Of a DNA stretch of 64,000 bases, positions 46,587 to 55,836 are shown piece by piece. The position numbers and the translations under genes are program-made. How positions within the stretch are numbered: the stretch's first letter is position 1; every line of letters begins with the position of its first letter. The DNA comes from Hyphomicrobiales bacterium 4NK60-0047b (lineage in GTDB: Bacteria; Pseudomonadota; Alphaproteobacteria; Rhizobiales; HXMU1428-3). The DNA lies in NCBI GenBank assembly GCA_040367435.1, contig BAABWY010000004.1, positions 310,001 to 374,000 of the forward strand. Direction: 5' to 3'. Under the pieces are notes generated by a model, which saw only the letters and a program-made list of their open reading frames with translations, searched no databases and was not told where the DNA came from.

Positions 46587-48083
46587 CTAATCTTTGTTTT
46601 GCAAACTTGTGTAAGCGTCCAAGGCTATTTGCCTGCTTGTCTTTAAATCCACAATTGCTTTGGGGTATGTTTTGCCTAGCGTTACCCCTGCATCTTTTAA
46701 AACTTCTTTTGGTGCCGATGATGGGTTGTGAATGTATTTTTTTGGCATGTTGCTCAGCTCGGGAACAAACTCTCTGATAAAATCTCCGTCTTTATCAAAC
46801 TTTTCAGATTGTGTGACGGGGTTGAATATTCTGAAATAAGGAGCGGCATCTGCACCTGTGCCAGCAACCCATTGCCAACCGCCTGTGTTGTTGGCCAGGT
46901 CAGCATCTAGTAATGTATCCCAGAACCAATCGGCACCATGTTGCCAATGTAGGCGAAGATTTTTTACGAGAAATGAACCTACAACCATACGCAACCGGTT
47001 GTGCATCCAACCTGTTTGCCAGAGCTGGCGCATAGCGGCATCAATGATGGGGTAGCCTGTTTTCCCCTGTTGCCACGCCTTGAGAAATTCCTCGTTTTCT
47101 TCCCATATGAAATTTTTGAATTTTTCCTGAAAAGGTTCTTTTTTTATTTCTGGCCAATGGAAAATGAGATGATAACAAAATTCACGCCAGCCTAACTCTC
47201 TTTGATAAAAGTCCGCCCCTTCATGCCCATCTACCTTGTGCCAAAGCTCGCGAATGCTGATATTTCCAAAAGCTAAAAAAGGAGAGATTTTTGATGTCCC
47301 TTGAATGGCGGGGTAATCTCTCATTTTCTTATATGAGTGCACAGGTCCCTTGAGAAATTTGTCAACGGTCTTCTTTACATGCTCTTCACCTGGTTGCCAT
47401 AGTTCATTGAACTCAGCGGCCCAATCAGGATTTGTTGGGAGCAATTGCCAACTTTCTAGAGTTTCTGATTTCGGAATTTGTTTAGGTGCCGGAATATTTT
47501 TTGGAACTGGAATGGGTTTTGTTGGCTGTGGCTGTTCTAAGCAGGTGCGCCAAAAGGGAGTGAAGACTTTATATGGTGTATTACCACCTGTTTTTATGTC
47601 CTTAGGCGTAAATAGTAGCTCTCCTTTGAATCGCTTGCACTCGATTTGTTTTTCTTCGCACAATTCTGCCAGTTCTGTTTCAAGGTCTCCTTCACCTGGT
47701 AAAACTGAGTGATGAAAATAGATATTCTCAACATTCAATTCACTTATAAGTTCTCTGATGACATCAACTGCCGGGCCAGAACGCAACAGTAACTTTGTAC
47801 CTTTCTTCTCTAGTGATTTGCTTAAACAGTCTAGACTGTGATGCAACCACCAAAGGCTTGCACTGCCGTAGTTTGTGATGTTTGGTGAGTGATTATCCAA
47901 AACATAAAGTGGCAAGATTGCGGCCCCTGTTTCTTTATGTTTTTTGATGGCTGCCGTTAAGGGGAGGTGATCGGAGAGACGCAGATCTCTTCGAAACCAG
48001 ACAATTGTTACAGGTTCTGGCATTTTGTTTTGTGCAGCCATTTTAAATTTTCTTCTTTCAGGAACGGTTTTAGTCTGCTGCAT
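46587..48083 (-). CDS. phr: Deoxyribodipyrimidine photolyase
   Basis: A 498-residue (or 484 if started at 48041) class I CPD photolyase that repairs UV-induced pyrimidine dimers with light. Seen: N-terminal antenna domain VTIVWFRRDLRLSDHLPL, and the FAD-binding domain with GYPIIDAAMRQLWQTGWMHN, NRLRMVVGSFLVK, WFWDTLLDADLANN and GGWQWVAGTGADAAPYFRIF. The tryptophan-rich electron path residues appear present. Start uncertain: 48083 is the longest frame, while 48041 or 48023 begin closer to the conserved start. It is 30 bp downstream of an uncharacterised gene on the same strand. Confidence 0.95.
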   Translation of the reverse strand: MQQTKTVPERRKFKMAAQNKMPEPVTIVWFRRDLRLSDHLPLTAAIKKHKETGAAILPLYVLDNHSPNITNYGSASLWWLHHSLDCLSKSLEKKGTKLLLRSGPAVDVIRELISELNVENIYFHHSVLPGEGDLETELAELCEEKQIECKRFKGELLFTPKDIKTGGNTPYKVFTPFWRTCLEQPQPTKPIPVPKNIPAPKQIPKSETLESWQLLPTNPDWAAEFNELWQPGEEHVKKTVDKFLKGPVHSYKKMRDYPAIQGTSKISPFLAFGNISIRELWHKVDGHEGADFYQRELGWREFCYHLIFHWPEIKKEPFQEKFKNFIWEENEEFLKAWQQGKTGYPIIDAAMRQLWQTGWMHNRLRMVVGSFLVKNLRLHWQHGADWFWDTLLDADLANNTGGWQWVAGTGADAAPYFRIFNPVTQSEKFDKDGDFIREFVPELSNMPKKYIHNPSSAPKEVLKDAGVTLGKTYPKAIVDLKTSRQIALDAYTSLQNKD

Positions 48084-48113
48084 TTCTTCTTTTGATAGAT
48101 TCAGAGGAACGCT

Positions 48114-48974
48114 CTAACGCACAACATACCATTGACCATTAATCTTTGACCAGTATTGTCCGGTTAAGATTATTTTTCCGCCGTTGCCATATCTGAAATA
48201 GACCCTTATTGGCGCAAGGCCGTCTTTATTGGTTACTCTTACCACCTTGCCATCTGCATAGGGAATGACCCTTAGCTGACCTAAAGGTTCAGGCTCTCCT
48301 TTTAATATTATCTCGCCTCTATATTGGCGGCGCTCCAAACCTTCGCGGCCGGTTAGTCTTTCCATATCATCAAAGAGGAATTTTTCTGTTTCTCGAATGG
48401 CACTTATATTTTTCTTTTTAAAGGCACTGTGTAGTTTATAAACGGCGGCTTTAATTTCTCTTATGTCATGGAAATCGGCTTTGCCATTACTCCACCCCCA
48501 TTCTGGTAATTCACTTGCCTGAATAAAGTAGGTTTGCGGAATATCGCTATCATTACTATTTAATGGTGGTAGGTTTTTCAGTTCGAATAATTGATTTTTT
48601 GTAATGGTGCCTAATTTAGGTTGGAAGTGAACAGACGCTTTTAAAGTCGATGTTTCTTGTGACTTTGGGGCTTTTGATTTGTTTATTGATACTTGGAGTT
48701 TGTTTTCTCCATTCGTTAGCCACGGCGTTAAAGAAATAGTCGTACTTCTTTTCGTTTCACCCAGTTTGTAATTGGCAATGGATATGCCGTTTAGGATGAT
48801 ATTGCCTTGAACATTTTGTCCTACAAGGTGGAGATTATGTAAAGGGAATGGATTGGGGCGCCCGGCATTTGGGTCTTTTGGTTTCATGTAAAGCATGAAG
48901 GCGGCTACCAAAGTAAATGGTACGACCACCCATAAAAAGCGCTTGATATCAAATGTAGGATTTATTTTTCCCAT
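48114..48974 (-). CDS. Hypothetical single-pass membrane protein
   Basis: Not recognised. It encodes 286 residues with one membrane segment near the N-terminus (about 12-28), after a short basic cytoplasmic stretch; the rest should be periplasmic. It is rich in beta-type sequence (HLVGQNVQGNIILNGISI, NKLQVSINKSK) with a C-terminal IRVYFRYGNGGKIILTGQYW segment. No cysteines. It is followed 30 bp later by phr and preceded by the J-like gene, all on the minus strand, so it may be in one transcript. Function unknown. Confidence 0.65.
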   Translation of the reverse strand: MGKINPTFDIKRFLWVVVPFTLVAAFMLYMKPKDPNAGRPNPFPLHNLHLVGQNVQGNIILNGISIANYKLGETKRSTTISLTPWLTNGENKLQVSINKSKAPKSQETSTLKASVHFQPKLGTITKNQLFELKNLPPLNSNDSDIPQTYFIQASELPEWGWSNGKADFHDIREIKAAVYKLHSAFKKKNISAIRETEKFLFDDMERLTGREGLERRQYRGEIILKGEPEPLGQLRVIPYADGKVVRVTNKDGLAPIRVYFRYGNGGKIILTGQYWSKINGQWYVVR

Positions 48975-49049
48975 TTGATTTATTTATCGTGATTTGCACG
49001 AAACTCAAAGGGTATTTTTAATTTAAGGAAGCTTGAACTTCCCCTGTTC

Positions 49050-49553
49050 TTATTTTTCCGGAACAGGGGGAGGCAACATTTCCATTTTACCTTCAAGTTG
49101 TTTGTAAGCTGAATTTAGCCCTTTGTAACTTGTGTCGAGATAATCCAAAATCTCGTGAAAGTTTTTAAGCTGACGTTGGTAGGCAGCTGAAATTGCTTCG
49201 CTATCTGCTTCTTTATCAACACCAAGGACTTGATGTGGGTCTGTTCTCAAGAAGTTCTTTAACTTGTTTGGCAGGCTTTCTTTTTCAGGGACCTGAACGG
49301 GCCGCAAAGACCGCAAGCTATCTTTTGAGATATAATGAATTTCATTATCATAGGTATAGAGCTCTATGAACTGATTAAGACCATTTAAAATACAAGCCAA
49401 GCCGCCATCTACTGGCACTTCTATCCGACCCTTGAGGATGCTGCTATCATCCATTACCAATTCAACTAACATTTTAGCTTTTTTGGGCTGATCATAGTGT
49501 GACTTTAACTCAAACATGATTTGCACTGTGCTTTCTGTTTCAAGATGAAACAT
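49050..49553 (-). CDS. Hypothetical protein with degenerate J-like domain
   Basis: A 167-residue soluble protein (155 if started at the ATG at 49517). The N-terminal 80 residues are beta-rich, including SSILKGRIEVPVDGGLACI. The C-terminal part, DPHQVLGVDKEADSEAIS then AAYQRQLKNFHEIL and GLNSAYKQL, follows the J-domain pattern closely, but HPD is replaced by HEI. It therefore should not stimulate DnaK in the usual way. It ends PPPVPEK. Function unknown. It begins the 49.5-46.6 kb minus-strand run with the membrane protein and phr. Confidence 0.65.
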   Translation of the reverse strand: MFHLETESTVQIMFELKSHYDQPKKAKMLVELVMDDSSILKGRIEVPVDGGLACILNGLNQFIELYTYDNEIHYISKDSLRSLRPVQVPEKESLPNKLKNFLRTDPHQVLGVDKEADSEAISAAYQRQLKNFHEILDYLDTSYKGLNSAYKQLEGKMEMLPPPVPEK

Positions 49554-49906
49554 TCGAATTTGACTAACCTAAGTCATTGCATCTTCCTTGCCAAAATTTG
49601 CGGCCTTCTCATCTAATAGGCATATTTGCGACAAATCTGCCCAAATTTTACATATAAAACAGCTGTTTGAATTTTATCGTAAGTTAAATCTGCCTAAATT
49701 TGCTTTTTATGTGGTGTTTTTTCTCTTTTCGTGTTAATTCGCCGCTTTCCCTCGTCTATTTCATTTTTGAGCAGATTCTTAAAAATTTAGGCGATGTCAC
49801 TGAAAAATTACGCGTCATTGTCTCATTCCGGTAATTCCTTCTTTAGAGGACCGGGTATCCCTTTTTGTTGAAGAGGGAGGCCTTTTTGTTGAAGAGAGAG
49901 GAATTA

Positions 49907-49933
49907 ATGATGCGTAATGAGCCCAAACTGTAG
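49907..49933 (+). CDS. Possible 8-codon leader ORF upstream of typA
   Basis: ATGATGCGTAATGAGCCCAA followed by ACTGTAG encodes MMRNEPKL. It has a very good ribosome site (AGAGAGAGGA) 4-5 nt upstream, better than that of typA itself 67 bp downstream. Just before it, CTTTTTGTTGAAGAG is tandemly duplicated (49861 and 49882). It could be a leader peptide or chance. The rest of the 49554-50000 gap shows no gene. Confidence 0.3.
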   Translation: MMRNEPKL

Positions 49934-50000
49934 ATTCTCTGCTTAACAAGTTTTGGGACATGAATTTTTAAGAATAGATTTAAGAAAGAAGGTCGGGTCA

Positions 50001-51818
50001 ATGGACTTGCGCAATATTGCTATTATCGCTCACGTGGATCACGGTAAGACGTCTCTAATTGATGTTTTGTTGAAACAATCAGGAGCCTTTCGTGACAACC
50101 AAAAGGTTGAAGAACGTGCTATGGATTCCAATGACCTGGAACGTGAACGCGGCATTACTATCCTTGCCAAAGTGACGTCTATCATCTGGAAAGATACACG
50201 TATTAATATTGTTGATACTCCTGGTCACGCTGATTTTGGCGGCGAGGTTGAGCGTATCTTGAATATGGTTGATGGTGTTATTGTTTTGGTTGATGCCGCT
50301 GAAGGCCCGATGCCTCAGACTAAATTTGTGGTTTCCAAAGCTCTTAAGCTTGGTCTCAACCCAATTGTTGCAATCAACAAGATTGATAAGCCTGAAGAGC
50401 GGCACGAAGAAGTGGTGGATGAGGTTTTTGATCTCTTTGCCAATTTGGATGCGAACGAGGAACAGCTTGATTTCCCAATTCTTTATGGTTCAGCAAAGCA
50501 AGGCTGGATGGCTGCTAATGCTGAGGGTCCGCAAGAAAATATGGAACCATTATTTGATTTGGTGACGAAATACGTTCCTGCGCCTGAGAAAAAAGAAGGC
50601 GCTTTTTCTATGCTTGTGACAACGATTGGCTCAGACCCTTTTCTTGGTCGTATCCTCACAGGTCGTGTGACATCAGGTACTGTTACACCTAATCAGTCAA
50701 TCAACGCTCTAGCAGCAGATGGCTCGATTGCTGAAAAGGGAAGAATTTCTAAAGTGCTTGCATTCCAAGGCTTGGACCGTGTGCCTGTTGAGAGCGCAAG
50801 TGCTGGTGATATTGTTTCTATTGCCGGTATGACGACAGCAACTGTTGCTGACACTTTATGTGATCCTGAAGTAACGACACCAATTGCTGCCGATCCAGTT
50901 GACCCGCCAACGCTCTCTATGACCTTTAGAATTAATGATGGTCCATTTGCCGGGCAAGAAGGGTCTAAAGTACAGAGCCGTGTTATTCGCGATCGTTTAT
51001 TGCAAGAAGCTGAGGGCAACATTGCTCTACAAATCACTCTTAACGATGATGACCGAGATAGTTTCGAAGTAGCTGGCCGCGGTGAATTACTGCTTTCTAT
51101 TTTGATTGAAACGATGCGCCGTGAAGGGTTTGAGTTGACTGTGTCTCGCCCGAAAGTGGTTTACCAAACCATCGATGGTGTGCGCCATGAACCAATTGAA
51201 GAAGTGACCATTGATGTTGATGAAGAACATTCTGGTGTTGTTGTTCAAAAACTTTCTGAGCGCAAAGGTGATTTGCTTGATATGCGCTCTTCAGGTGGTG
51301 GCCGCCAACGTTTGGTCATGCGTGTGCCAACACGAGGCTTGATTGGGTATCACTCTGAGCTGTTATCTGACACGCGTGGCACTGCCATTATGAACCGTGT
51401 GTTCCATGCTTTTGAACCTCATAAAGGAAAAATTCAAGGACGTCACACAGGCGTTCTTATTTCAAACAATATGGGCGACGCTGTTGCTTTTGCTCTGATG
51501 AACCTTGAAGAACGCGGCCCGTTGATGATTGGCCATGGTGTGAGAGTTTATGAAGGGATGATTGTTGGCGAACATACTCGCGGCAATGACCTTGAAGTGA
51601 ATGTTATTAAGGGTAAGAAACTCACAAACGTTCGTGCTGCTGGTAAGGATGATGCGACAACCTTGACCACACCGATGCAAATGAGTTTGGAGCGGGCACT
51701 ATCGTACATTAACGATGACGAGTTGGTGGAAATTACACCAGAGAATATTCGTCTTCGTAAACGTCATCTTGATCCGAATACGAGAAAAAGAGCCTCGAAG
51801 CTCTCTGAAAGTGCTTAA
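50001..51818 (+). CDS. typA: Translational GTPase TypA/BipA
   Basis: A 605-residue ribosome-associated GTPase needed for 50S assembly and stress or cold adaptation. The ATG at 50001 starts directly on the G domain: IAIIAHVDHGKTSLIDVLL (G1), ERERGITI (G2), VDTPGHADFGGEV (G3), NKID (G4). Domain II, III, V and the TypA-specific C-terminal domain follow (VRAAGKDDATTL near the end). A TTG-initiated extension to 49953 is open but out of line with the family length. AGAAGG precedes the ATG. Confidence 0.96.
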   Translation: MDLRNIAIIAHVDHGKTSLIDVLLKQSGAFRDNQKVEERAMDSNDLERERGITILAKVTSIIWKDTRINIVDTPGHADFGGEVERILNMVDGVIVLVDAAEGPMPQTKFVVSKALKLGLNPIVAINKIDKPEERHEEVVDEVFDLFANLDANEEQLDFPILYGSAKQGWMAANAEGPQENMEPLFDLVTKYVPAPEKKEGAFSMLVTTIGSDPFLGRILTGRVTSGTVTPNQSINALAADGSIAEKGRISKVLAFQGLDRVPVESASAGDIVSIAGMTTATVADTLCDPEVTTPIAADPVDPPTLSMTFRINDGPFAGQEGSKVQSRVIRDRLLQEAEGNIALQITLNDDDRDSFEVAGRGELLLSILIETMRREGFELTVSRPKVVYQTIDGVRHEPIEEVTIDVDEEHSGVVVQKLSERKGDLLDMRSSGGGRQRLVMRVPTRGLIGYHSELLSDTRGTAIMNRVFHAFEPHKGKIQGRHTGVLISNNMGDAVAFALMNLEERGPLMIGHGVRVYEGMIVGEHTRGNDLEVNVIKGKKLTNVRAAGKDDATTLTTPMQMSLERALSYINDDELVEITPENIRLRKRHLDPNTRKRASKLSESA

Positions 51819-51851
51819 GAGCTACAGCCCTATAATCCAATTTTACAAATG

Positions 51852-51885
51852 AAAACAGCCATTCAATAGAATGGCTGTTTTTTTT
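51852..51885. terminator. Terminator after typA, bidirectional
   Basis: AAAACAGCCATT pairs with AATGGCTGTTTT around a 6-nt loop and runs into eight T on the plus strand. A-run on the left gives a shorter T-run on the minus strand, so it may also serve the small secreted protein gene ending at 51918. Confidence 0.9.
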
Positions 51886-51917
51886 GCTTCGTGAGAAGGC
51901 TTTAAAGAATTGAGAAA

Positions 51918-52157
51918 TTAGTTTGAGCCACGAGGTTCACTGTCTGAGCCGCGCGTATCTTTAACACATTTCTTTTTTGATGAACTCCAGATGTACCCGT
52001 CTTTTGCTTGGCATTGAGCTTTCGTTAGTTTTTTGCCATATACAATTGACTGTGATGTCATCACTTCTAAAGACGTGTTTGTTGTTGCTGAAGCTTGTAT
52101 CGCACCCATTGCTAGAACCGCACCAAGAGTAAGAGCACCAACTGCAGATTTGATCAT
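51918..52157 (-). CDS. Small secreted protein with two cysteines
   Basis: A 79-residue exported protein with an obvious signal peptide (residues 1-24, ending IQASATT). The mature part is about 54 residues with AQCQAKDGYIWSSSKKKCVK, two cysteines 15 residues apart that could pair, and a charged C-terminus. Similar short cysteine-pair domains exist in other Hyphomicrobiales as far as I recall, with no known role. AGGATGAATT precedes the ATG. Confidence 0.75.
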   Translation of the reverse strand: MIKSAVGALTLGAVLAMGAIQASATTNTSLEVMTSQSIVYGKKLTKAQCQAKDGYIWSSSKKKCVKDTRGSDSEPRGSN

Positions 52158-52225
52158 AATTCATCCTTTCAAGAAATTTACCGAACATTAAATTCGCTTT
52201 GAAGCTTATGTTCAGCTCTAACGAA

Positions 52226-53734
52226 TTAGAAATAATATTCTTGTGAGCTCTTTGTGATCACCTCTGCTTTTTCTGTTCTGTTCTTTTTCTTTAGAGGCAA
52301 AACTTGCATTAATGCGGTCTTTAAATTTGGCGCCTTAAATTTAAATCCAGACCGAATTATTTTAGCATTATCAACCTTTTGACTGGCTAATAAAAGTTCT
52401 TTTGCGAAATCACCAAGTAGTAACTTTAAGACTTTTTCAGGCATTGGCATGAAAGATGGTCTATTTAACGCATCACCTAACATTTTCGTGAACTCTTTAT
52501 TTTGAAGGGGTTCGGGTGCCACTGCATTTACAGCCCCTTGGATTTCCTCGTTTGTTAAACTATGCGCGATTAACCTAACAAGGTCATCTCGTGTTATCCA
52601 GCTCATCCAATGTTGACCTGATCCTATTGGGCCTCCTAGTCCATATTCAAAAGGGACGAGCAGGTTAGCTAACATTCCCCCTTCAATGCCTAGAACTAAC
52701 CCAATTCTTAAGTTGATCACACGGCAGTTAAAGTCTTTTAGGCGGTTGTTTTTTTGCTCAACGCTTTGACATACTTCATGGGTAAAACAAGGTTCAGCTT
52801 CGGTTTCTTCTGTTAGTTTTTCACCACCTCTTAGGCCATACCAACCTATTGCAGATGCTGTGATTACAGTTTTAGGAGGGACGTAAAGACGTTCGCAAAG
52901 TTGATATATTTCATCTGCAATTTTTTCTCTTGAGCTTAGAATTTTTTGTTTTTTAGCTTTGGTCCAAAAGCCATTTGCCAGCGGTTCACCGGCCAGATTT
53001 ATTATGGCATCAACTGGCGCATCATCTCTGATTTGTTCTAAGTCTGTGATGATATTTAGTGGGCTTCCTAGGTTTGCTGCCTTTTCAGGGTTTCGAGTAA
53101 GAACTGTGATATTTTGCCCTTTTGCAATGAGTGCTTTTGTCAACCTTTGACCAACAAACCCTGTTGCGCCGGTGATTAAAATATTTTGATTGGCTTTGAG
53201 CTTACTGAGGAGTTCAGCACCAGGAATTTCATTTAAATTCTCTAATCTAACGGCCGCGAAATAGTCTCTTAAACCGAAAAGAAAAACACCGATACTAGCG
53301 ATCATTAGGGCATATGAGCCTAGACCATAATCAATAAGGCTATAACTTGTTGGTTCTTTTGATAGGCTCCAAAGTTCAGGAAGTAGCAAAATTAAAATGG
53401 CACCGTAATTCAAGGCTAATAAAGTATGCAGTACTCGCTCTGTTGCCGGTAATTTACGACTTAGATCTTCTTCAACAAAATCCCAAAGTGTGATTAAAAC
53501 CTCAGCAATGATGAAAGCTAAAGCTATTAAGGCCAGTGTGCCGTTTGGTACTCCCCAAGCAAAAGCCCCAAAAAGCCCTGCATAAATAAAATTTCTGAGA
53601 GCATGTAATTTTAGTTCCGTTTTAGCAGATGGTTGCCAGGCTAAGCGTTCTGTAAACTCATGATGCAAGAGGGTATCGGTGCCGCCCATTAGAATTTGCA
53701 TAAACACTGTTAGCCATAATAATTCGTTTGTCAT
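52226..53734 (-). CDS. TIGR01777-family NAD-dependent epimerase with N-terminal membrane domain
   Basis: A 502-residue fusion. Residues 1-175 form about five membrane segments, starting NELLWLTVFMQILMGGTDTL. Residues about 185-480 are an extended-SDR nucleotide-sugar-epimerase-like domain of the TIGR01777/SDR39U1 type: NILITGATGFVGQRL (Rossmann motif), INLAGEPLANGFWT, SAIGWYG with the catalytic Tyr region, and LRIGLVLGIEGGML. Its start overlaps the DUF4166 stop by 4 bp. Together with the upstream GbsR-like regulator this makes a conserved alphaproteobacterial cluster. Reaction unknown. Confidence 0.88.
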   Translation of the reverse strand: MTNELLWLTVFMQILMGGTDTLLHHEFTERLAWQPSAKTELKLHALRNFIYAGLFGAFAWGVPNGTLALIALAFIIAEVLITLWDFVEEDLSRKLPATERVLHTLLALNYGAILILLLPELWSLSKEPTSYSLIDYGLGSYALMIASIGVFLFGLRDYFAAVRLENLNEIPGAELLSKLKANQNILITGATGFVGQRLTKALIAKGQNITVLTRNPEKAANLGSPLNIITDLEQIRDDAPVDAIINLAGEPLANGFWTKAKKQKILSSREKIADEIYQLCERLYVPPKTVITASAIGWYGLRGGEKLTEETEAEPCFTHEVCQSVEQKNNRLKDFNCRVINLRIGLVLGIEGGMLANLLVPFEYGLGGPIGSGQHWMSWITRDDLVRLIAHSLTNEEIQGAVNAVAPEPLQNKEFTKMLGDALNRPSFMPMPEKVLKLLLGDFAKELLLASQKVDNAKIIRSGFKFKAPNLKTALMQVLPLKKKNRTEKAEVITKSSQEYYF

Positions 53735-54426
53735 TGCTCTATCTCCTCATAAATTGCGGTTTGAAAAATTAACTCCCCCCAAAACTTGTGAGTTAATGTG
53801 AGACTAAAACGAAAGCGCTTTGGCCCCGCTTCTTTGTGACTGACACATAGGCGACCTGGCGTCAGGAACGCCGGAATTTTTATTCTTCTATTTCCAAGTT
53901 TTACAAAATAGTGATCTGAAATAAAATTTAGCCTATTTGGTGTTGCTTCTAATGTGAGGGCTATGCCGATTGATTTTGTAATCATTTCCTCAAGGCCAGT
54001 TTCACCTTCAAATCGTTTTAATGATTGAATGACCTGAGGCACATTTTTTTTTCTTGGGTAAATACGTGTCCAGATTTGTCCGTTTGTTTTACGGCATTCA
54101 CGGACTATAACGGTTGCCGGTCCGCGTATATTGCTTTTGTCGGGAAGTGGATTACCAATTAGCCAACAGAAACTTGAGAGTAAGCGCCCTAATTTTGAGA
54201 ATCGTGTTTCTAGTAGGCGACCTTGATAAAGGATAACCTTTCTGTTCTGGGTCCATTTCACAAATCTTTTTTGAATTGACTGAGGTAGAGTTCCCCACTG
54301 ATCCCCGAGTAAAATCGGGTATCTTAGTGTTTTGCACACAGCAAATTGTAATGAGGGTGTTGCTTCGGTGTTCAACGGGTTCTGCTTATCTGGTTGATTA
54401 TCTTGATTTCTAGCAACTAATTCCAT
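53731..54426 (-). CDS. DUF4166 family protein
   Basis: A 231-residue protein of the DUF4166 family, which usually lies beside TIGR01777 proteins, as here. Seen: GDQWGTLPQSIQKRF at the start, RGPATVIVRECRKTNGQIWTR, FISDHYFVKLGNRRIKIPAF, and HKFWGELIFQTAIYEEIEQ at the end. No signal peptide. The ATGA overlap with the epimerase gene indicates translational coupling. Family function unknown; a lipid-binding or small-molecule role is only speculation. Confidence 0.75.
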   Translation of the reverse strand: MELVARNQDNQPDKQNPLNTEATPSLQFAVCKTLRYPILLGDQWGTLPQSIQKRFVKWTQNRKVILYQGRLLETRFSKLGRLLSSFCWLIGNPLPDKSNIRGPATVIVRECRKTNGQIWTRIYPRKKNVPQVIQSLKRFEGETGLEEMITKSIGIALTLEATPNRLNFISDHYFVKLGNRRIKIPAFLTPGRLCVSHKEAGPKRFRFSLTLTHKFWGELIFQTAIYEEIEQ

Positions 54427-54590
54427 TTTACATCACCATTCATTGTATTCTGTTATTTCTGTATAAAGAGAAATAACTAGATAAAAATTTAGCTAAAACC
54501 CAATATGGTTTAGCGGTTTCAGTGTTTCCAACATTCTTTCTCTCCTATTCAAGCAGTCTCTTCACCTTGAAAAGATGTTGTAGTCTTCTT

Positions 54591-55166
54591 TTATTTTTTT
54601 GAACTTCCCAATTGCACAAAATTCATAATTGTTTTTCCCATTTTCATCATTGCAAACATTTTACTTTTTGGAACCGACGCCATGTCCACGTACCACTTAT
54701 CCATAGTAACTAGGAATTCAAGCATTTCGTTTATTCTCTCTTTTGCTAAAGGTGGTACTTTTGTGTCTCCTTCGGCCTCTAGTGCACATTGACGCATCAT
54801 TTCTATTGTCGGGTCTATTTCTCTGTGTTTGCGCCCGACTGCAATTTTCATCAACATTTCCCACAAATCAGCTTCGGCTTCAAAATGATCTCTTCTGTCT
54901 CCCATTACATGGACGCGTTTTATTAATTGCCAAGTTAATAGTTCTTTTAAGGAATTTGACACATTGGAACGGGCCAAGCCTAGAGTTTCTGAAATTTGTT
55001 CGGCTGTTTGAGGTTTGGTACTCACAAAAAGGAATGCATGAACTTGCGCTACAGAGCGGTTTACACCCCACCTTGTGCCCATTTCGCCCCAGTGCAATAC
55101 GAAATGCTCGATTGCTTTTGGTAGCTGACTGTCTGGATGATCTGTATTTTTCGTAATTTCTGTCAT
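54591..55166 (-). CDS. GbsR/MarR-family transcriptional regulator
   Basis: A 191-residue winged-helix regulator of the GbsR type. The N-terminus AIEHFVLHWGEMGTRWGVNR is characteristic, followed by the recognition region PQTAEQISETLGLARSNVSNSLKELLTWQLIKRV and wing VMGDRRDHFEAE. A helical C-terminal part (about 115-191) probably dimerises. It lies 165 bp upstream of the DUF4166-epimerase pair in the same direction, and is the obvious candidate for their regulator. Confidence 0.88.
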   Translation of the reverse strand: MTEITKNTDHPDSQLPKAIEHFVLHWGEMGTRWGVNRSVAQVHAFLFVSTKPQTAEQISETLGLARSNVSNSLKELLTWQLIKRVHVMGDRRDHFEAEADLWEMLMKIAVGRKHREIDPTIEMMRQCALEAEGDTKVPPLAKERINEMLEFLVTMDKWYVDMASVPKSKMFAMMKMGKTIMNFVQLGSSKK

Positions 55167-55433
55167 GAGAGAAATATAACGTTTTTATTTGATTAAAGTC
55201 AAGTGCGCATATTTCATTTTATGCAAAGGTTTTTAAATTGGTAAATTTTAGTTCTGGGAGACTTTTCACAACACTGTTATCTACGGATCATTTTTTTTAA
55301 CATCTCATCAACTTACAATTTACCTTTAAGGCATACTGTCGATTACTGGCTTAGTTATAAATGATATATACTAGCTTATTAGAAAACATTAGTGATAAAG
55401 CTAATAACTGGAAATAGAAAGAAAAATGTAACT

Positions 55434-55574
55434 ATGTTTATGAGTATGGCCTTACTTGCTTGGATGTGGATATTCATCTTTACAATACTCTTTGTAATAG
55501 GTTGCATAGTTTTATTTAAATGGATAATCCCTTATTTAAATAGGGTTTTCTTTAAGCAAGATGAAAAAAAATAA
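55434..55574 (+). CDS. Possible small single-pass membrane protein
   Basis: A 46-residue frame (60 if begun at the GTG at 55392) with one strong hydrophobic segment, SMALLAWMWIFIFTILFVIG, extending to about residue 30, then a polar, basic tail NRVFFKQDEKK. The composition is protein-like and the tail is typical of small membrane proteins, but the ribosome site is weak and no homologue is recognised. Confidence 0.35.
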   Translation: MFMSMALLAWMWIFIFTILFVIGCIVLFKWIIPYLNRVFFKQDEKK

Positions 55575-55632
55575 AGGAATGGCAGCACCCAACACCAACT
55601 TAACAAAATATGATAATTCATTTTAAGGAAGA

Positions 55633-55707
55633 TGGTGGGACGTACTGGGATTGAACCAGTGACCCCTTGGATGTCGACCAAGTGCTCTCCCGCTGAGCTA
55701 ACGTCCC
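55633..55707 (-). tRNA. tRNA-Val (anticodon GAC)
   Basis: Read on the minus strand it folds as a complete cloverleaf: acceptor GGGACGT/ACGTCCC with discriminator A and encoded CCA (55635-55633), D arm GCTC/GAGC, anticodon stem CTTGG/CCAAG with loop TCGACAT, T arm ACTGG-TTCAATC-CCAGT. The anticodon GAC (complement of 55673-55675) reads GUC valine codons. 75 nt including CCA. It is not flanked by an integrase gene. Confidence 0.95.
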
Positions 55708-55836
55708 GCTTCGCTATAACTAGGCTATTCTTTTCAATAGATCAATATTAATTTTGATAAGCTAAACATTGTTTCCATTGATATTTTTTACCGCTTAGCA
55801 CGAGAAGCAATTTAAAGAATAGCCAAAGTCATTTTA

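Noticed and set aside
55633-55707. Attachment site of an integrated element at tRNA-Val
   Set aside because: No integrase, no direct repeat of the tRNA 3' end and normal core genes on both sides.
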